Origin: Microbacterium sp. LWO14-1.2
Lineage (GTDB): Bacteria > Actinomycetota > Actinomycetes > Actinomycetales > Microbacteriaceae
Reading direction: 5' to 3'
DNA length: 64,000 bases
Assembly: GCF_038397715.1 (NCBI RefSeq)
Contig: NZ_CP151633.1
Coordinates: 1 to 64,000 of the forward strand
The position numbers were made by a program, and so were the translations under genes. Below the pieces are notes generated by a model. It was not told where the DNA came from, did no database searches, and worked only from the letters and a program-made list of their open reading frames with translations. Positions 17,036-24,321 of this stretch are shown here, piece by piece (position 1 is the stretch's first letter; the number at the start of each line of letters is the position of its first letter).

Positions 17036-17078
17036 GTTGTCACCTCGGAGTGAGTGTTGCCGTCGTAGACTCACTACG

Positions 17079-17432
17079 GTGACGCGAGACATGCACTTCG
17101 ATGCGGCGACGATCTTGCCGTCGAGCGCAGCCGTTCGACTGGCGGAAGTCATGCATGGCCTCTCCTCACCGGTGCGGCTGAGAATACTCACCGCGCTGCG
17201 ACAATCGTCGCTGACCGTCACCCAGCTCTGCGAAGCTGTGGGAGCTGGTCAGACAGCCGTGTCGAACCACTTACGGCTGATGCGTGAGCTCGGCCTCGTG
17301 TCAGGAAATCGCGACGGGCGCAACGTCCGCTACGACTTGTACGACGACCACGTCATGGCTCTGCTTGATGGCGTGCTTGGCCACGTGGCGTACCTCCCGA
17401 CCGGTGTCGAGACCAGTCCACGCGAAAAGTAG
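17079..17432 (+). CDS. ArsR family transcriptional regulator
   Basis: A 117-residue winged-helix regulator. The core SSPVRLRILTALRQSSLTVTQLCEAVG and the recognition helix GQTAVSNHLRLMRELGLV are typical of ArsR/SmtB. The single Cys in the helix before the recognition helix (TQLCEAVG) is at the position of the ELCVCDL metal site, but the full metal motif is missing. The inducer therefore cannot be named. It probably binds the palindrome at 17016-17035. GTG 17079 fits a leaderless start; ATG 17091 is the alternative. Its 3' end overlaps the 3' end of the HEPN gene on the other strand by 80 nt. Confidence 0.85.
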   Translation: MTRDMHFDAATILPSSAAVRLAEVMHGLSSPVRLRILTALRQSSLTVTQLCEAVGAGQTAVSNHLRLMRELGLVSGNRDGRNVRYDLYDDHVMALLDGVLGHVAYLPTGVETSPREK

Positions 17433-18387
17433 CCGGCTTTCTCTCTGGTTGGGGCTGTGCCGTCGCGAGCGACGACAGCTCCAGGCCTATGAGCTCTTGC
17501 GCGAACTCGCCGAGAGCACCTAGCGCGAGCGCGACCTCCGAGCTTGAAGGAGGGACGTCGCCATGCACGAGACGACTTCGGACGTCGTACGCATAGCTGA
17601 AGAAATCACGCGCCGTTCGATCCAAGAAGGTGCGCGGGTTCAAACGGTCTGCGAGTCGGGCGCTCGCGGATCCGATGCTCTCTTGGTTTAGCGATCCGAT
17701 CCGACTCTCCAACGACTTCTTGCTGGCAGGTGACAGCGTCTGATCGGCGCGGACTACGGCGGCAAGTCGGCGAAGAGCGATTCGTTCCTCACCAGAAACC
17801 TTCTCGGGGACGACCATGGCTTCGGTGGCGGACGTGAGCATGAGAAGGCGGGCGTCATCCGTGGGCATTCGCCAACTGGCCACATATAGGTCGAATGCCA
17901 GAGAACCGTGCAGTGAGGCGGTCGCGCAGCGCATCGCGCGCTGGAACGTCGCGCCCACCGCCTGCGCGGGAGTATGAGCGCGAACTGTTGCGCTCAGTCG
18001 AGGCACGACGATGTCCTCCGATGTCAGATGCACCATGACCCCCGGGCGAAAGCGGGCAGCGCGAACTCCTGTCGGGAGAGCCTCATTGAGGTCGCGCAGC
18101 GCGGTCTCGGACATCCCACCGGATACTTCGCGGGACAAGAAGTCGAAGTAGATCCCTGTGCGTAAAGAAGTGAGCCGCAGCGCCGGAAGAAGTCCATTGG
18201 CCCGTTGCTCCGCTATTTCAGCGGTCGGGTAGCCGGATCCGCAAAACGCCACTCTCTCGGCGTCCGCGAGCGGCCCATTCGACTGGAGCCAGATGCTCTC
18301 GCTGTTCGACTCTGATAGCGAGAGTCGACTCTCGACAGTGTCCGGATTGCTGTTACCTACATGCAGCGGTACACGGAACGAGTACAT
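17353..18387 (-). CDS. Apea-like HEPN domain protein
   Basis: About 344 residues, soluble. The N-terminal half is mixed alpha/beta and not recognised. The C-terminal part (about 190-320) is helical and carries RSRLVHGD, an Rx4H motif typical of HEPN ribonuclease-like domains of the Apea type. These are found in phage-defence and RNA-cleaving proteins, but also in unknown accessory proteins. No NTase or other HEPN partner is adjacent. ATG 18387 is used because the fold seems to begin there (MYSFRVPLHVG) and TACGCT lies 7 nt upstream. A GTG at 18447 would add 20 residues. Confidence 0.6.
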   Translation of the reverse strand: MYSFRVPLHVGNSNPDTVESRLSLSESNSESIWLQSNGPLADAERVAFCGSGYPTAEIAEQRANGLLPALRLTSLRTGIYFDFLSREVSGGMSETALRDLNEALPTGVRAARFRPGVMVHLTSEDIVVPRLSATVRAHTPAQAVGATFQRAMRCATASLHGSLAFDLYVASWRMPTDDARLLMLTSATEAMVVPEKVSGEERIALRRLAAVVRADQTLSPASKKSLESRIGSLNQESIGSASARLADRLNPRTFLDRTARDFFSYAYDVRSRLVHGDVPPSSSEVALALGALGEFAQELIGLELSSLATAQPQPERKPATFRVDWSRHRSGGTPRGQARHQAEP

Positions 18388-18515
18388 GGAGCGAGCGTAC
18401 CCACTGATGTCGTCGGTCGTGCCTTTCGCCTGCTGCAGATGGATCACTGGCGCTAGCGTGATGAATCGGGCGTTGACTCGGCCGTGGGCGTTCGGCGGGC
18501 CACCCGATGGTCAGA

Positions 18516-18863
18516 TCATGACTGCAGCGCTCGGGCGGCACTCTCGAGTGCATCTGGCGCAACCCGGTAGTAGGCCCAGCGCCCGCGCTGTTCCCGGGTG
18601 GCGAGTCCCGCGTCGACAAGCAGGCGCATGTGGTGAGAGACGGTGGGCTGTGAGAGACCTACGGGCTCGGTGAGGTCGCAGATGCAGGCCTCCCCGCCTT
18701 CCGACGCGGCGATGAGCGACAGCAGACGGAGACGCGTGGGATCCCCGAGTGCCTTGAAGGTTGCTGAGATGCGCTCCGCCTCGGCGACGTCGAGAACGCC
18801 GCCGGTCACGCGCGAGCAGCACGCGTCCGCGTCGGTCGCGAGGAGCGGCAGCTGCGTCGTCAT
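18516..18863 (-). CDS. arsR: Arsenic-responsive ArsR repressor, actinobacterial type
   Basis: A 115-residue ArsR/SmtB winged-helix repressor. It has an N-terminal Cys pair at residues 15-16 (DADACCSRV) and a CICDL motif (Cys60, Cys62) in the DNA-binding region, followed by SQPTVSHHMRLLVDAGL. The Cys15/Cys16 placement matches the arsenite site described for Corynebacterium glutamicum ArsR, as I recall it. ATG 18863 is preferred; a GTG at 18881 is possible. It is divergent from the flavoprotein gene, with a perfect palindrome between them. Confidence 0.88.
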   Translation of the reverse strand: MTTQLPLLATDADACCSRVTGGVLDVAEAERISATFKALGDPTRLRLLSLIAASEGGEACICDLTEPVGLSQPTVSHHMRLLVDAGLATREQRGRWAYYRVAPDALESAARALQS

Positions 18864-18884
18864 ACTCCGAGTTTGCCACACGTA

Positions 18885-18908
18885 TTGACATCTGTCGATG
18901 TATCGACA
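18885..18908. promoter_or_regulatory. ars operator and overlapping promoter
   Basis: A perfect 7-2-7 palindrome, TGTCGAT/ATCGACA, spans 18893-18908 between arsR and the divergent flavoprotein gene. A consensus-like TTGACA (18885-18890) on the plus strand abuts it. The position fits an ArsR operator repressing both directions. Confidence 0.6.
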
Positions 18909-18943
18909 AGTCTCGATACGTTAGAAAGAGAGAGGAGCTCGTG

Positions 18944-20260
18944 ATGGATGGGTCGTTGCCCGTTGTTGTTATCGGTGCCGGACCGCAGGGTCTGGCGTCC
19001 GCCGCCCATCTCGTGGAACGCGGCGAGGAGGTCGTGATCCTCGAAGCCGGCGAGGGGGTTGCTTCGGCGGTTGCCGAGTGGGGTCATGTGCGACTCTTTT
19101 CCGAGTGGGGTGAGCTCGTCGATGCTGCATCCGCTCGTCTCCTCGAGCCGACTGGCTGGGAGGCGCCGCAGTCCGGGTACCCGACGGGAAGCCAGTGGAT
19201 CGCGGCCTACTTGAAGCCGCTCGCTGACCTTCTGGGCGACCGCGTTCGCTACGGAGCTCGAGTGGTGGGTGTCTCTCGGCGCGGTCGCGACCGCCTGGTC
19301 GATGCAGACCGGGGACAGCAGCCGTTCACTGTGCACATCGATTCGGCAGACGGTGAGTATCGCCTGCAGGCGCGCGCGGTCATCGACGCCTCGGGAACCT
19401 GGGGCCTTCCGAACCCTGCGGGTGCTGACGGCTTGCCTGCTCTCGGAGAGCGCGCCGCCTCTGGCGCGCTGACCTACCGGATCCCGGACTTCCGCAACAC
19501 CGCTGAGTTCGCCGGCAAGCACACCGTCGTCATCGGCTCGGGGCACTCGGCCATAACGGCCGTCCTCGCTTTGGCGCGCATGGCGCGTCGCGACCCCGCA
19601 ACTACGGTCACCTGGGCGCTCCGACGGGCGACCACGGCAAACACCTTCGGCGGTGGCGACGCGGATGAACTGCCGGCGCGTGGCGCGCTGGGGATCAGGG
19701 CGAAGGAACTGGTCGATGCGGGTCTCGTCGACCTGGTCACCGGTTTCCGGGTTGACAGCATCTCTACCGACGCGGATCGTGCCGCCATTGTCGCGGAGGA
19801 TGGGCGGACACTCACCGCAGACCGTGTCGTGGTGCTGACCGGATTCCGTCCGGACCTCTCGTTCCTGTCAGAGCTGCGCCTCGAGCTGGACTCGACGTTG
19901 CAGGCCCCGCCGCGGATCGCGGCCGAGGTTGATCCGAACATTCACTCCTGCGGTTCGGTCGCCGCGACCGGGGCCGCAGACCTTGCGCACCCCGAGCCGG
20001 GGTTCTACCTGGTCGGGGCGAAGTCCTATGGGCGTGCACCGACGTTCCTTGCGCTCACCGGTTACGAGCAGGTCCGGAGCGTTGTCGCCGAGCTCGTAGG
20101 TGACCATGAAGCTGCTCGTCGGGTCGAGCTGGTGCTGCCGGATACGGGCGTCTGCGGAGGGGCTGGTCTGTTCGATGCATCGGGTGCGTCGCTCGGTGGG
20201 GCGTGCTGTGCGCCGCCCGCTCAGGTGGTGCAGATCGGGCGAGCCCCGGCGTCCGTCTGA
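18944..20260 (+). CDS. ars-cluster flavoprotein with Cys-rich tail
   Basis: A 438-residue FAD/NAD(P)-binding protein. The FAD motif is VIGAGPQGLASA (about 9-20), the NAD(P) motif is VIGSGHSAITAVLAL (about 192-206), and an ATG-like VVLTGFRPDLSFL lies near 300. It resembles the flavoproteins often seen in actinobacterial ars operons (ArsO-like); the reaction is unproven. The last 40 residues hold VCGGAGLF and GGACCAPP, three Cys that could bind trivalent arsenic. AGAGGAG precedes ATG 18944; GTG 18941 is adjacent. It ends 1 nt before the convergent arsC stop. Confidence 0.8.
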   Translation: MDGSLPVVVIGAGPQGLASAAHLVERGEEVVILEAGEGVASAVAEWGHVRLFSEWGELVDAASARLLEPTGWEAPQSGYPTGSQWIAAYLKPLADLLGDRVRYGARVVGVSRRGRDRLVDADRGQQPFTVHIDSADGEYRLQARAVIDASGTWGLPNPAGADGLPALGERAASGALTYRIPDFRNTAEFAGKHTVVIGSGHSAITAVLALARMARRDPATTVTWALRRATTANTFGGGDADELPARGALGIRAKELVDAGLVDLVTGFRVDSISTDADRAAIVAEDGRTLTADRVVVLTGFRPDLSFLSELRLELDSTLQAPPRIAAEVDPNIHSCGSVAATGAADLAHPEPGFYLVGAKSYGRAPTFLALTGYEQVRSVVAELVGDHEAARRVELVLPDTGVCGGAGLFDASGASLGGACCAPPAQVVQIGRAPASV

Positions 20261-20261
20261 C

Positions 20262-20657
20262 TCAGCGCGCGAGCAGAGTCACGCTGATCTTCGCGGACAC
20301 CGCTTCGCGCAAGGGCCGGACGGCTTCCACATCCCACGCCTCGGGGTTGGGGAACTCCCACTGGAGAACCTCACCTCGGGGCGTGCCAGGCAGCTGCAGC
20401 CCGGGCTTCATCAGCACGACCACATCCGCAGTCTGAAGGTCACCGAAGGTGACCGAACGAGGGACCCGGTCGGTGATGTCCAGTCCCAGCTCCGCGACGG
20501 TTGCGGCGACAGCGGAGTTCACGGTCTCCGCAGGCGCGAGGCCCGCAGATGTCGCGGTGAACCGGTCACCGGCGAGGTGCTCGAGAAGTGCGGCGCCGAG
20601 CTGAGAGCGACCGGCGTTGTGCTGGCAGACGAACAGGACAGTGGGTGCGGTGGGCAT
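20262..20657 (-). CDS. arsC: Arsenate reductase, low-molecular-weight phosphatase type
   Basis: A 131-residue LMW-PTP-fold protein with the P-loop CQHNAGRS (Cys11 to Arg17, Cx5R). That Cys is the only one in the protein, so the disulfide-cascade (thioredoxin) type is ruled out and the mycothiol/mycoredoxin type is favoured. This fits the actinobacterial background. The second half is atypical: VLMKPGLQLPG and QWEFPNPEAW replace the usual MGCGD-like segment. It lies 13 nt downstream of the ArsR-ArsC fusion gene on the same strand, so the two are likely co-transcribed. Confidence 0.85.
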   Translation of the reverse strand: MPTAPTVLFVCQHNAGRSQLGAALLEHLAGDRFTATSAGLAPAETVNSAVAATVAELGLDITDRVPRSVTFGDLQTADVVVLMKPGLQLPGTPRGEVLQWEFPNPEAWDVEAVRPLREAVSAKISVTLLAR

Positions 20658-20670
20658 CAGATGATCTCTC

Positions 20671-21345
20671 TCAACGTGTCAGGGTCAGGCGTGGTGCAAG
20701 CTCGCTGACGCGACGCTCGAGCTCGTCGTAAGCGGTATCGAACGCGGCGTCGTCGCCGACTCGCACCGGGTCAGGGATGGACCAGTGCAGGTGACCGCGA
20801 GGACTCAGCACCTCGTGCGCGCTGTCGCACACCGTCACGATGAAGTCCGCGTCCGTCGCGACGTCATCGAGATGGCGGGGCATCTCGTCGGTCAGAGTCA
20901 GGTCGTGACGCTGTGCAGCGCCGCGCGCACCCGGGGCGACCTGCTCCGCCGGCTGCGTTCCGCCCGACGCGGCTGGAATGGCACTGTGCTGCGCCCACAG
21001 AGCCGCGGCCAGTTGCGAGCGCGCGGAGTTCGCGGTGCACACGAACAACACGCGGGACGCCTCATCGACAGGCGACGGCACGAGCCCCTCGAGAGCGCTC
21101 GGCGTCAGGTGGAGATAGCTGCGTCGCCTATCCGCTTCCGAGCGGGACCGGCCGACCATGCCGACGGATTCGAGCGTTGCAAGGTGATGCGAGACGAGAT
21201 TCGACGGCATGTCCAGGGACACGGCGATCTCTTTCGGGGAGAGATCACCCAGAGTCAGCAGGTCGACGATGCGCAGTCGTGACGGGTCACCAAGCGCCGC
21301 GTGCTTGGCTGCCCGCACCTGAAGGAGACTTCGTTCACTGTTCAT
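20671..21345 (-). CDS. ArsR - ArsC fusion protein
   Basis: A 224-residue two-domain protein. The N-terminal winged helix (about 10-90) has HAALGDPSRLRIVDLL and the recognition helix SNLVSHHLATLESVG. The C-terminal LMW-phosphatase-type arsenate reductase (about 97-224) has the P-loop CTANSARS (Cys103). Such a fusion could sense and reduce arsenate in one polypeptide. The metal-binding CVCDL motif of ArsR is absent; DLSPKEI occupies its place. ATG 21345 is chosen because upstream sequence forms the promoter and operator; an upstream ATG at 21375 would add 10 residues. Confidence 0.85.
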   Translation of the reverse strand: MNSERSLLQVRAAKHAALGDPSRLRIVDLLTLGDLSPKEIAVSLDMPSNLVSHHLATLESVGMVGRSRSEADRRRSYLHLTPSALEGLVPSPVDEASRVLFVCTANSARSQLAAALWAQHSAIPAASGGTQPAEQVAPGARGAAQRHDLTLTDEMPRHLDDVATDADFIVTVCDSAHEVLSPRGHLHWSIPDPVRVGDDAAFDTAYDELERRVSELAPRLTLTR

Positions 21346-21371
21346 TGACTCAATATTGACTGAACTATCCT
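21345..21371. promoter_or_regulatory. Divergent promoter and operator upstream of the ArsR-ArsC fusion and the aquaporin
   Basis: A perfect 10-nt palindrome TCAATATTGA (21350-21359) lies inside a direct repeat of ATTGACT. On the plus strand TTGACT (21345-21350) and TATCCT (21366-21371) form a -35/-10 pair with a 15-nt spacer. It is probably the operator of the fusion regulator. Confidence 0.5.
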
Positions 21372-21394
21372 CCATGCGTCAAGATGGGCCAGCC

Positions 21395-22129
21395 ATGCAC
21401 GAAACCACACCCACCCGCCCAGTCCTCAGTCGCCGGCTGCTCGCCGAGTTCCTGGGCACCGGCCTGCTCGTCACGACCGTCGTCGGATCCGGCATTGCCG
21501 CCCAGCGCCTCTCTCCCGAGGACACGGGCCTGCAGCTCCTCGAGAACAGCCTGGCCACCACGCTGGGACTAGCGGTGTTCATCCTGATGTTCGGCCCGGT
21601 GTCCGGGGCCCACTTCAACCCGGTCGTCACACTCGCCGACTTCGTGCTCGGACGCCGCCACGGCGATGGCATCGCGCCCCGAGATGTCGCTCCCTACCTC
21701 GCGGCGCAGATCACCGGCGGAATCGGGGGAACCATGCTCGCGAGCATCATGTTCGACGTCGCGCCGGCGTTCTCTGCGAACAACCGGGCCACTGCCGGTC
21801 ACCTCATCGGGGAAGTCGTTGCCACCGCAGGGCTCGTCATCCTCATCTTCGCCCTCGCGCGGACCACCACCCCGCCGGTCATCGCCGCCGCTGTCGGCGC
21901 GTACATCGGCGCAGCGTACTGGTTCACCAGCTCCACCTCGTTCGCCAACCCCGCTGTCACCATCGCCCGACTCTTCACCGACACGTTCGCCGGCATTGCT
22001 CCCGTTGCCGTGCTGCCCTTCATCGGAGCCCAGCTCGTCGGCGGCGCCCTCGGGCTCGCCCTCGTCTCCTACCTCTACCCACGAGTGGCCCGGGTCGCCG
22101 GCGACGTCGTCATCCCCGCTCACTCCTGA
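21395..22129 (+). CDS. MIP family aquaglyceroporin of the ars cluster (AqpS-like)
   Basis: A 244-residue channel with six hydrophobic helices and the two half-helix motifs NPV (in GAHFNPVVTLAD, about 75-77) and NPA (in TSFANPAVTIAR). In ars operons such channels conduct arsenite out of the cell by diffusion once arsenate has been reduced. No ArsB or Acr3 pump is encoded in the window, so this is the only visible arsenite exit route. ATG 21395 is preferred for its family-like N-terminus; ATG 21374 is possible. It is probably co-transcribed with the oxidoreductase 13 nt downstream. Confidence 0.88.
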   Translation: MHETTPTRPVLSRRLLAEFLGTGLLVTTVVGSGIAAQRLSPEDTGLQLLENSLATTLGLAVFILMFGPVSGAHFNPVVTLADFVLGRRHGDGIAPRDVAPYLAAQITGGIGGTMLASIMFDVAPAFSANNRATAGHLIGEVVATAGLVILIFALARTTTPPVIAAAVGAYIGAAYWFTSSTSFANPAVTIARLFTDTFAGIAPVAVLPFIGAQLVGGALGLALVSYLYPRVARVAGDVVIPAHS

Positions 22130-22142
22130 AAGGCCCACCACA

Positions 22143-23513
22143 ATGCACCTCGTAGCCATCGGCGGAAGCGACGCCGGCATCTCCACCGCCCTCCGCGCCC
22201 GTGAACTGGATCCATCCGTCGACGTCACCGTCGTCGTCGCCGACGCCTTCCCCAACTTCTCCATCTGCGGGATCCCGTACTACTTCTCCCGCGAAGTCCA
22301 GCCCTGGCAGTCGCTCGCGCACCGCACACACGCCGACCTCGAAGCCACCGGCATGAACCTCCGCCTGAACACCCTCGCCACCGACATCGACGTCGCCGGA
22401 CACCGACTCCACGTGCGCGACGAACACGGCACCGAATCGACCATCGCCTACGACGCGCTGATGGTCGGAACAGGCGCATCGCCGTCAACCGCAGGCATCA
22501 CGGGACTCGACCAGCTCGGACCCGACGACGGTGTCCACCTCCTGCACTCCATGGGGGACACCTTCGCGCTCGAGCAGTACCTCGACAGTCACGATCCGGA
22601 GACCGCCATCATCGTCGGCGCTGGCTACGTCGGCCTCGAGATGGCCGAAGCCCTCACCATCCGAGGCCTGCACGTGACCCAGCTCCAACGCGGCCCGGAA
22701 GTCCTCTCCACCGTCGACCCCGAACTCGGCGCCCTCGTCCACGACGAACTCACCCGCCACGGGGTCGACGTCATCACCAACACTCGAATCGAAGCCATCA
22801 GTCGCGACGACCATGGCATCGTCGTCACAGGAGCCCATGCCGGTGAGGCGTTCAGCCGCACGGCCGACGTTGTGCTCGTCGTGGTCGGCGTGCGCCCCAA
22901 CACCAGCCTCCTCACCGCCGCGGGTGCCACGACCGGCCCCGGTGGCGCCGTCTCGGTCGATGAACAGATGCGCACCGGACTCCCGAACGTCTGGGCTGCC
23001 GGCGACGGCGTCGTCACCCACCACCGGCTCCTCGGGACGACGTACCTCCCGCTCGGCACTACAGCGCACAAGCAAGGCCGCGTCGCCGGAGAGAACGCCA
23101 TCGGCGGCAACGCCCGCTTCGCCGGCAGCCTCGGCACCCAGGTGGTCAAGATCTTTGACCTCGTCGCCGCACGCACCGGCCTCCGCGACCACGAGGCTCT
23201 CGCCGCCGGCTTCACGCCGGTCTCCGTCACTGCCACACCCGACGACCACAAGGCGTACTACCCGGGCGCAACCCCCATCAACATCCGCATCACCGGCGAC
23301 GAAGACGGCCGCCTTCTCGGCGCACAGCTGGTCGGCCAGCGCACTGCAGAGATCGCCAAGCGCGTCGACACTTACGCCACCGCGCTGTATCACGAGATGA
23401 CCGTCGCCCAGATCAGCGACCTCGACCTCTCCTACACGCCACCGCTCGGATCCCCGTGGGACGCCGTGCAGATGGCCGCTCAGTCGTGGGAGCGCCAGAA
23501 CCAACCTGCCTGA
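22143..23513 (+). CDS. CoA-disulfide reductase/NADH oxidase-like flavoprotein
   Basis: A 456-residue FAD- and NAD(P)H-dependent enzyme of the single-Cys pyridine-nucleotide-disulfide reductase group. The FAD motif is AIGGSDAGIS (about 5-14), the active-site Cys is in NFSICGIPYYF (about 40-50), the NAD(P) motif is IIVGAGYVGLEMAEAL (about 158-173) and the late FAD site is NVWAAGDG. Relatives reduce CoA disulfide, persulfide or oxygen. They recur in ars operons, where the role is not proven. It follows the aquaporin gene by 13 nt. Confidence 0.85.
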   Translation: MHLVAIGGSDAGISTALRARELDPSVDVTVVVADAFPNFSICGIPYYFSREVQPWQSLAHRTHADLEATGMNLRLNTLATDIDVAGHRLHVRDEHGTESTIAYDALMVGTGASPSTAGITGLDQLGPDDGVHLLHSMGDTFALEQYLDSHDPETAIIVGAGYVGLEMAEALTIRGLHVTQLQRGPEVLSTVDPELGALVHDELTRHGVDVITNTRIEAISRDDHGIVVTGAHAGEAFSRTADVVLVVVGVRPNTSLLTAAGATTGPGGAVSVDEQMRTGLPNVWAAGDGVVTHHRLLGTTYLPLGTTAHKQGRVAGENAIGGNARFAGSLGTQVVKIFDLVAARTGLRDHEALAAGFTPVSVTATPDDHKAYYPGATPINIRITGDEDGRLLGAQLVGQRTAEIAKRVDTYATALYHEMTVAQISDLDLSYTPPLGSPWDAVQMAAQSWERQNQPA

Positions 23514-23604
23514 GCAGACAGCTCCCGATGGAGGTAGCTGTTGGCGGCGAGGTGTTCTGCACGCCAAGCTGCATCTAACCGGGGCGCCGAATAACCCGAT
23601 GCTG

Positions 23605-23637
23605 CCCCTAATATACCCCCAGGGGGTATAGTAGGGG
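23605..23637. promoter_or_regulatory. CsoR operator and -10 box
   Basis: A 33-nt near-perfect palindrome is centred on 23621, with one mismatched pair in 16-bp arms. Its core is TATACCCCC-A-GGGGGTATA (23612-23630), the classic GC-tract CsoR operator. TATAGT (23627-23632) is a good -10 box 6 nt before the csoR ATG, implying a leaderless transcript. Copper-free CsoR would therefore cover the promoter. Confidence 0.88.
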
Positions 23638-23638
23638 C

Positions 23639-23920
23639 ATGAACGGATATGCGTACGACAAGTCCGCGTTGCAACAGCGCCTGCGGCGGGTGGAGGGTCA
23701 GGTGCGCGGAATCGCGCGGATGGTCGACGAGGACCAGTACTGCATCGACATCCTCACGCAGGTGTCCGCCGCGACGAAGGCCCTGGAAACCGTAGCCCTG
23801 TCGTTGCTCGGAGATCACCTCAGGCACTGCGTCGCAGAAGCCAGCGCCGAAGGCGGCCAGGTGGCCGTCGAGAAGATCCGTGAAGCCAACGAAGCGATTG
23901 CCCGTCTCGTCCGTTCCTGA
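23639..23920 (+). CDS. csoR: Copper-sensing repressor CsoR
   Basis: A 93-residue all-helical repressor of the CsoR/RcnR family. The Cu(I) ligands are in register: Cys35 (DQYCIDI), His60 and Cys64 (GDHLRHC). The typical RLRRVEGQVRGIARMV lies at residues 14-29. When Cu(I) binds, it leaves the GC-rich palindrome that overlaps its own promoter. It should control the following chaperone and ATPase genes, which lie 28 and 52 nt apart on the same strand. Confidence 0.94.
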   Translation: MNGYAYDKSALQQRLRRVEGQVRGIARMVDEDQYCIDILTQVSAATKALETVALSLLGDHLRHCVAEASAEGGQVAVEKIREANEAIARLVRS

Positions 23921-23948
23921 CCCCCACCCATCGACCCTGGAGCTCATC

Positions 23949-24269
23949 ATGACTGACCGAATCGAACTCAGCCTGAAGGACGCCACCGCCGGATGCGCCT
24001 GCTGTGCCGCACCCGGAAACCAGAACACCGACCTGCCTGCGGCATCCGCGGTTACGCAGGAGATCCTGGTGGACGGCATGACCTGCTCGCACTGCGTCTC
24101 CAGTGTCACCGAAGAGCTGACTGCCATCGAGGGCGTCGACAGCATCACGGTCGCCCTAAACGCGGGTGGAACGTCGCGCGTGACCATCAACAGCCGCACC
24201 GACATCGACGACGACGCCATCACGGCCGCGGTCGAAGAAGCGGGCTACGCCCTTTCGACCCCAAACTGA
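23949..24269 (+). CDS. CopZ-like copper chaperone with N-terminal Cys extension
   Basis: A 106-residue protein. Residues 35-104 form a heavy-metal-associated domain with GMTCSHC (Cys46, Cys49). The first 34 residues are an extension with CACC (Cys16, Cys18, Cys19), not part of normal CopZ, which is about 70 residues. The protein would carry Cu(I) to the ATPase encoded next. The extra Cys cluster may be a second metal site. Confidence 0.88.
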   Translation: MTDRIELSLKDATAGCACCAAPGNQNTDLPAASAVTQEILVDGMTCSHCVSSVTEELTAIEGVDSITVALNAGGTSRVTINSRTDIDDDAITAAVEEAGYALSTPN

Positions 24270-24321
24270 GCCCGCACACCCTCACATATTCGTCACGCGT
24301 CAGAAGTCAAGGAGGCTCGCC

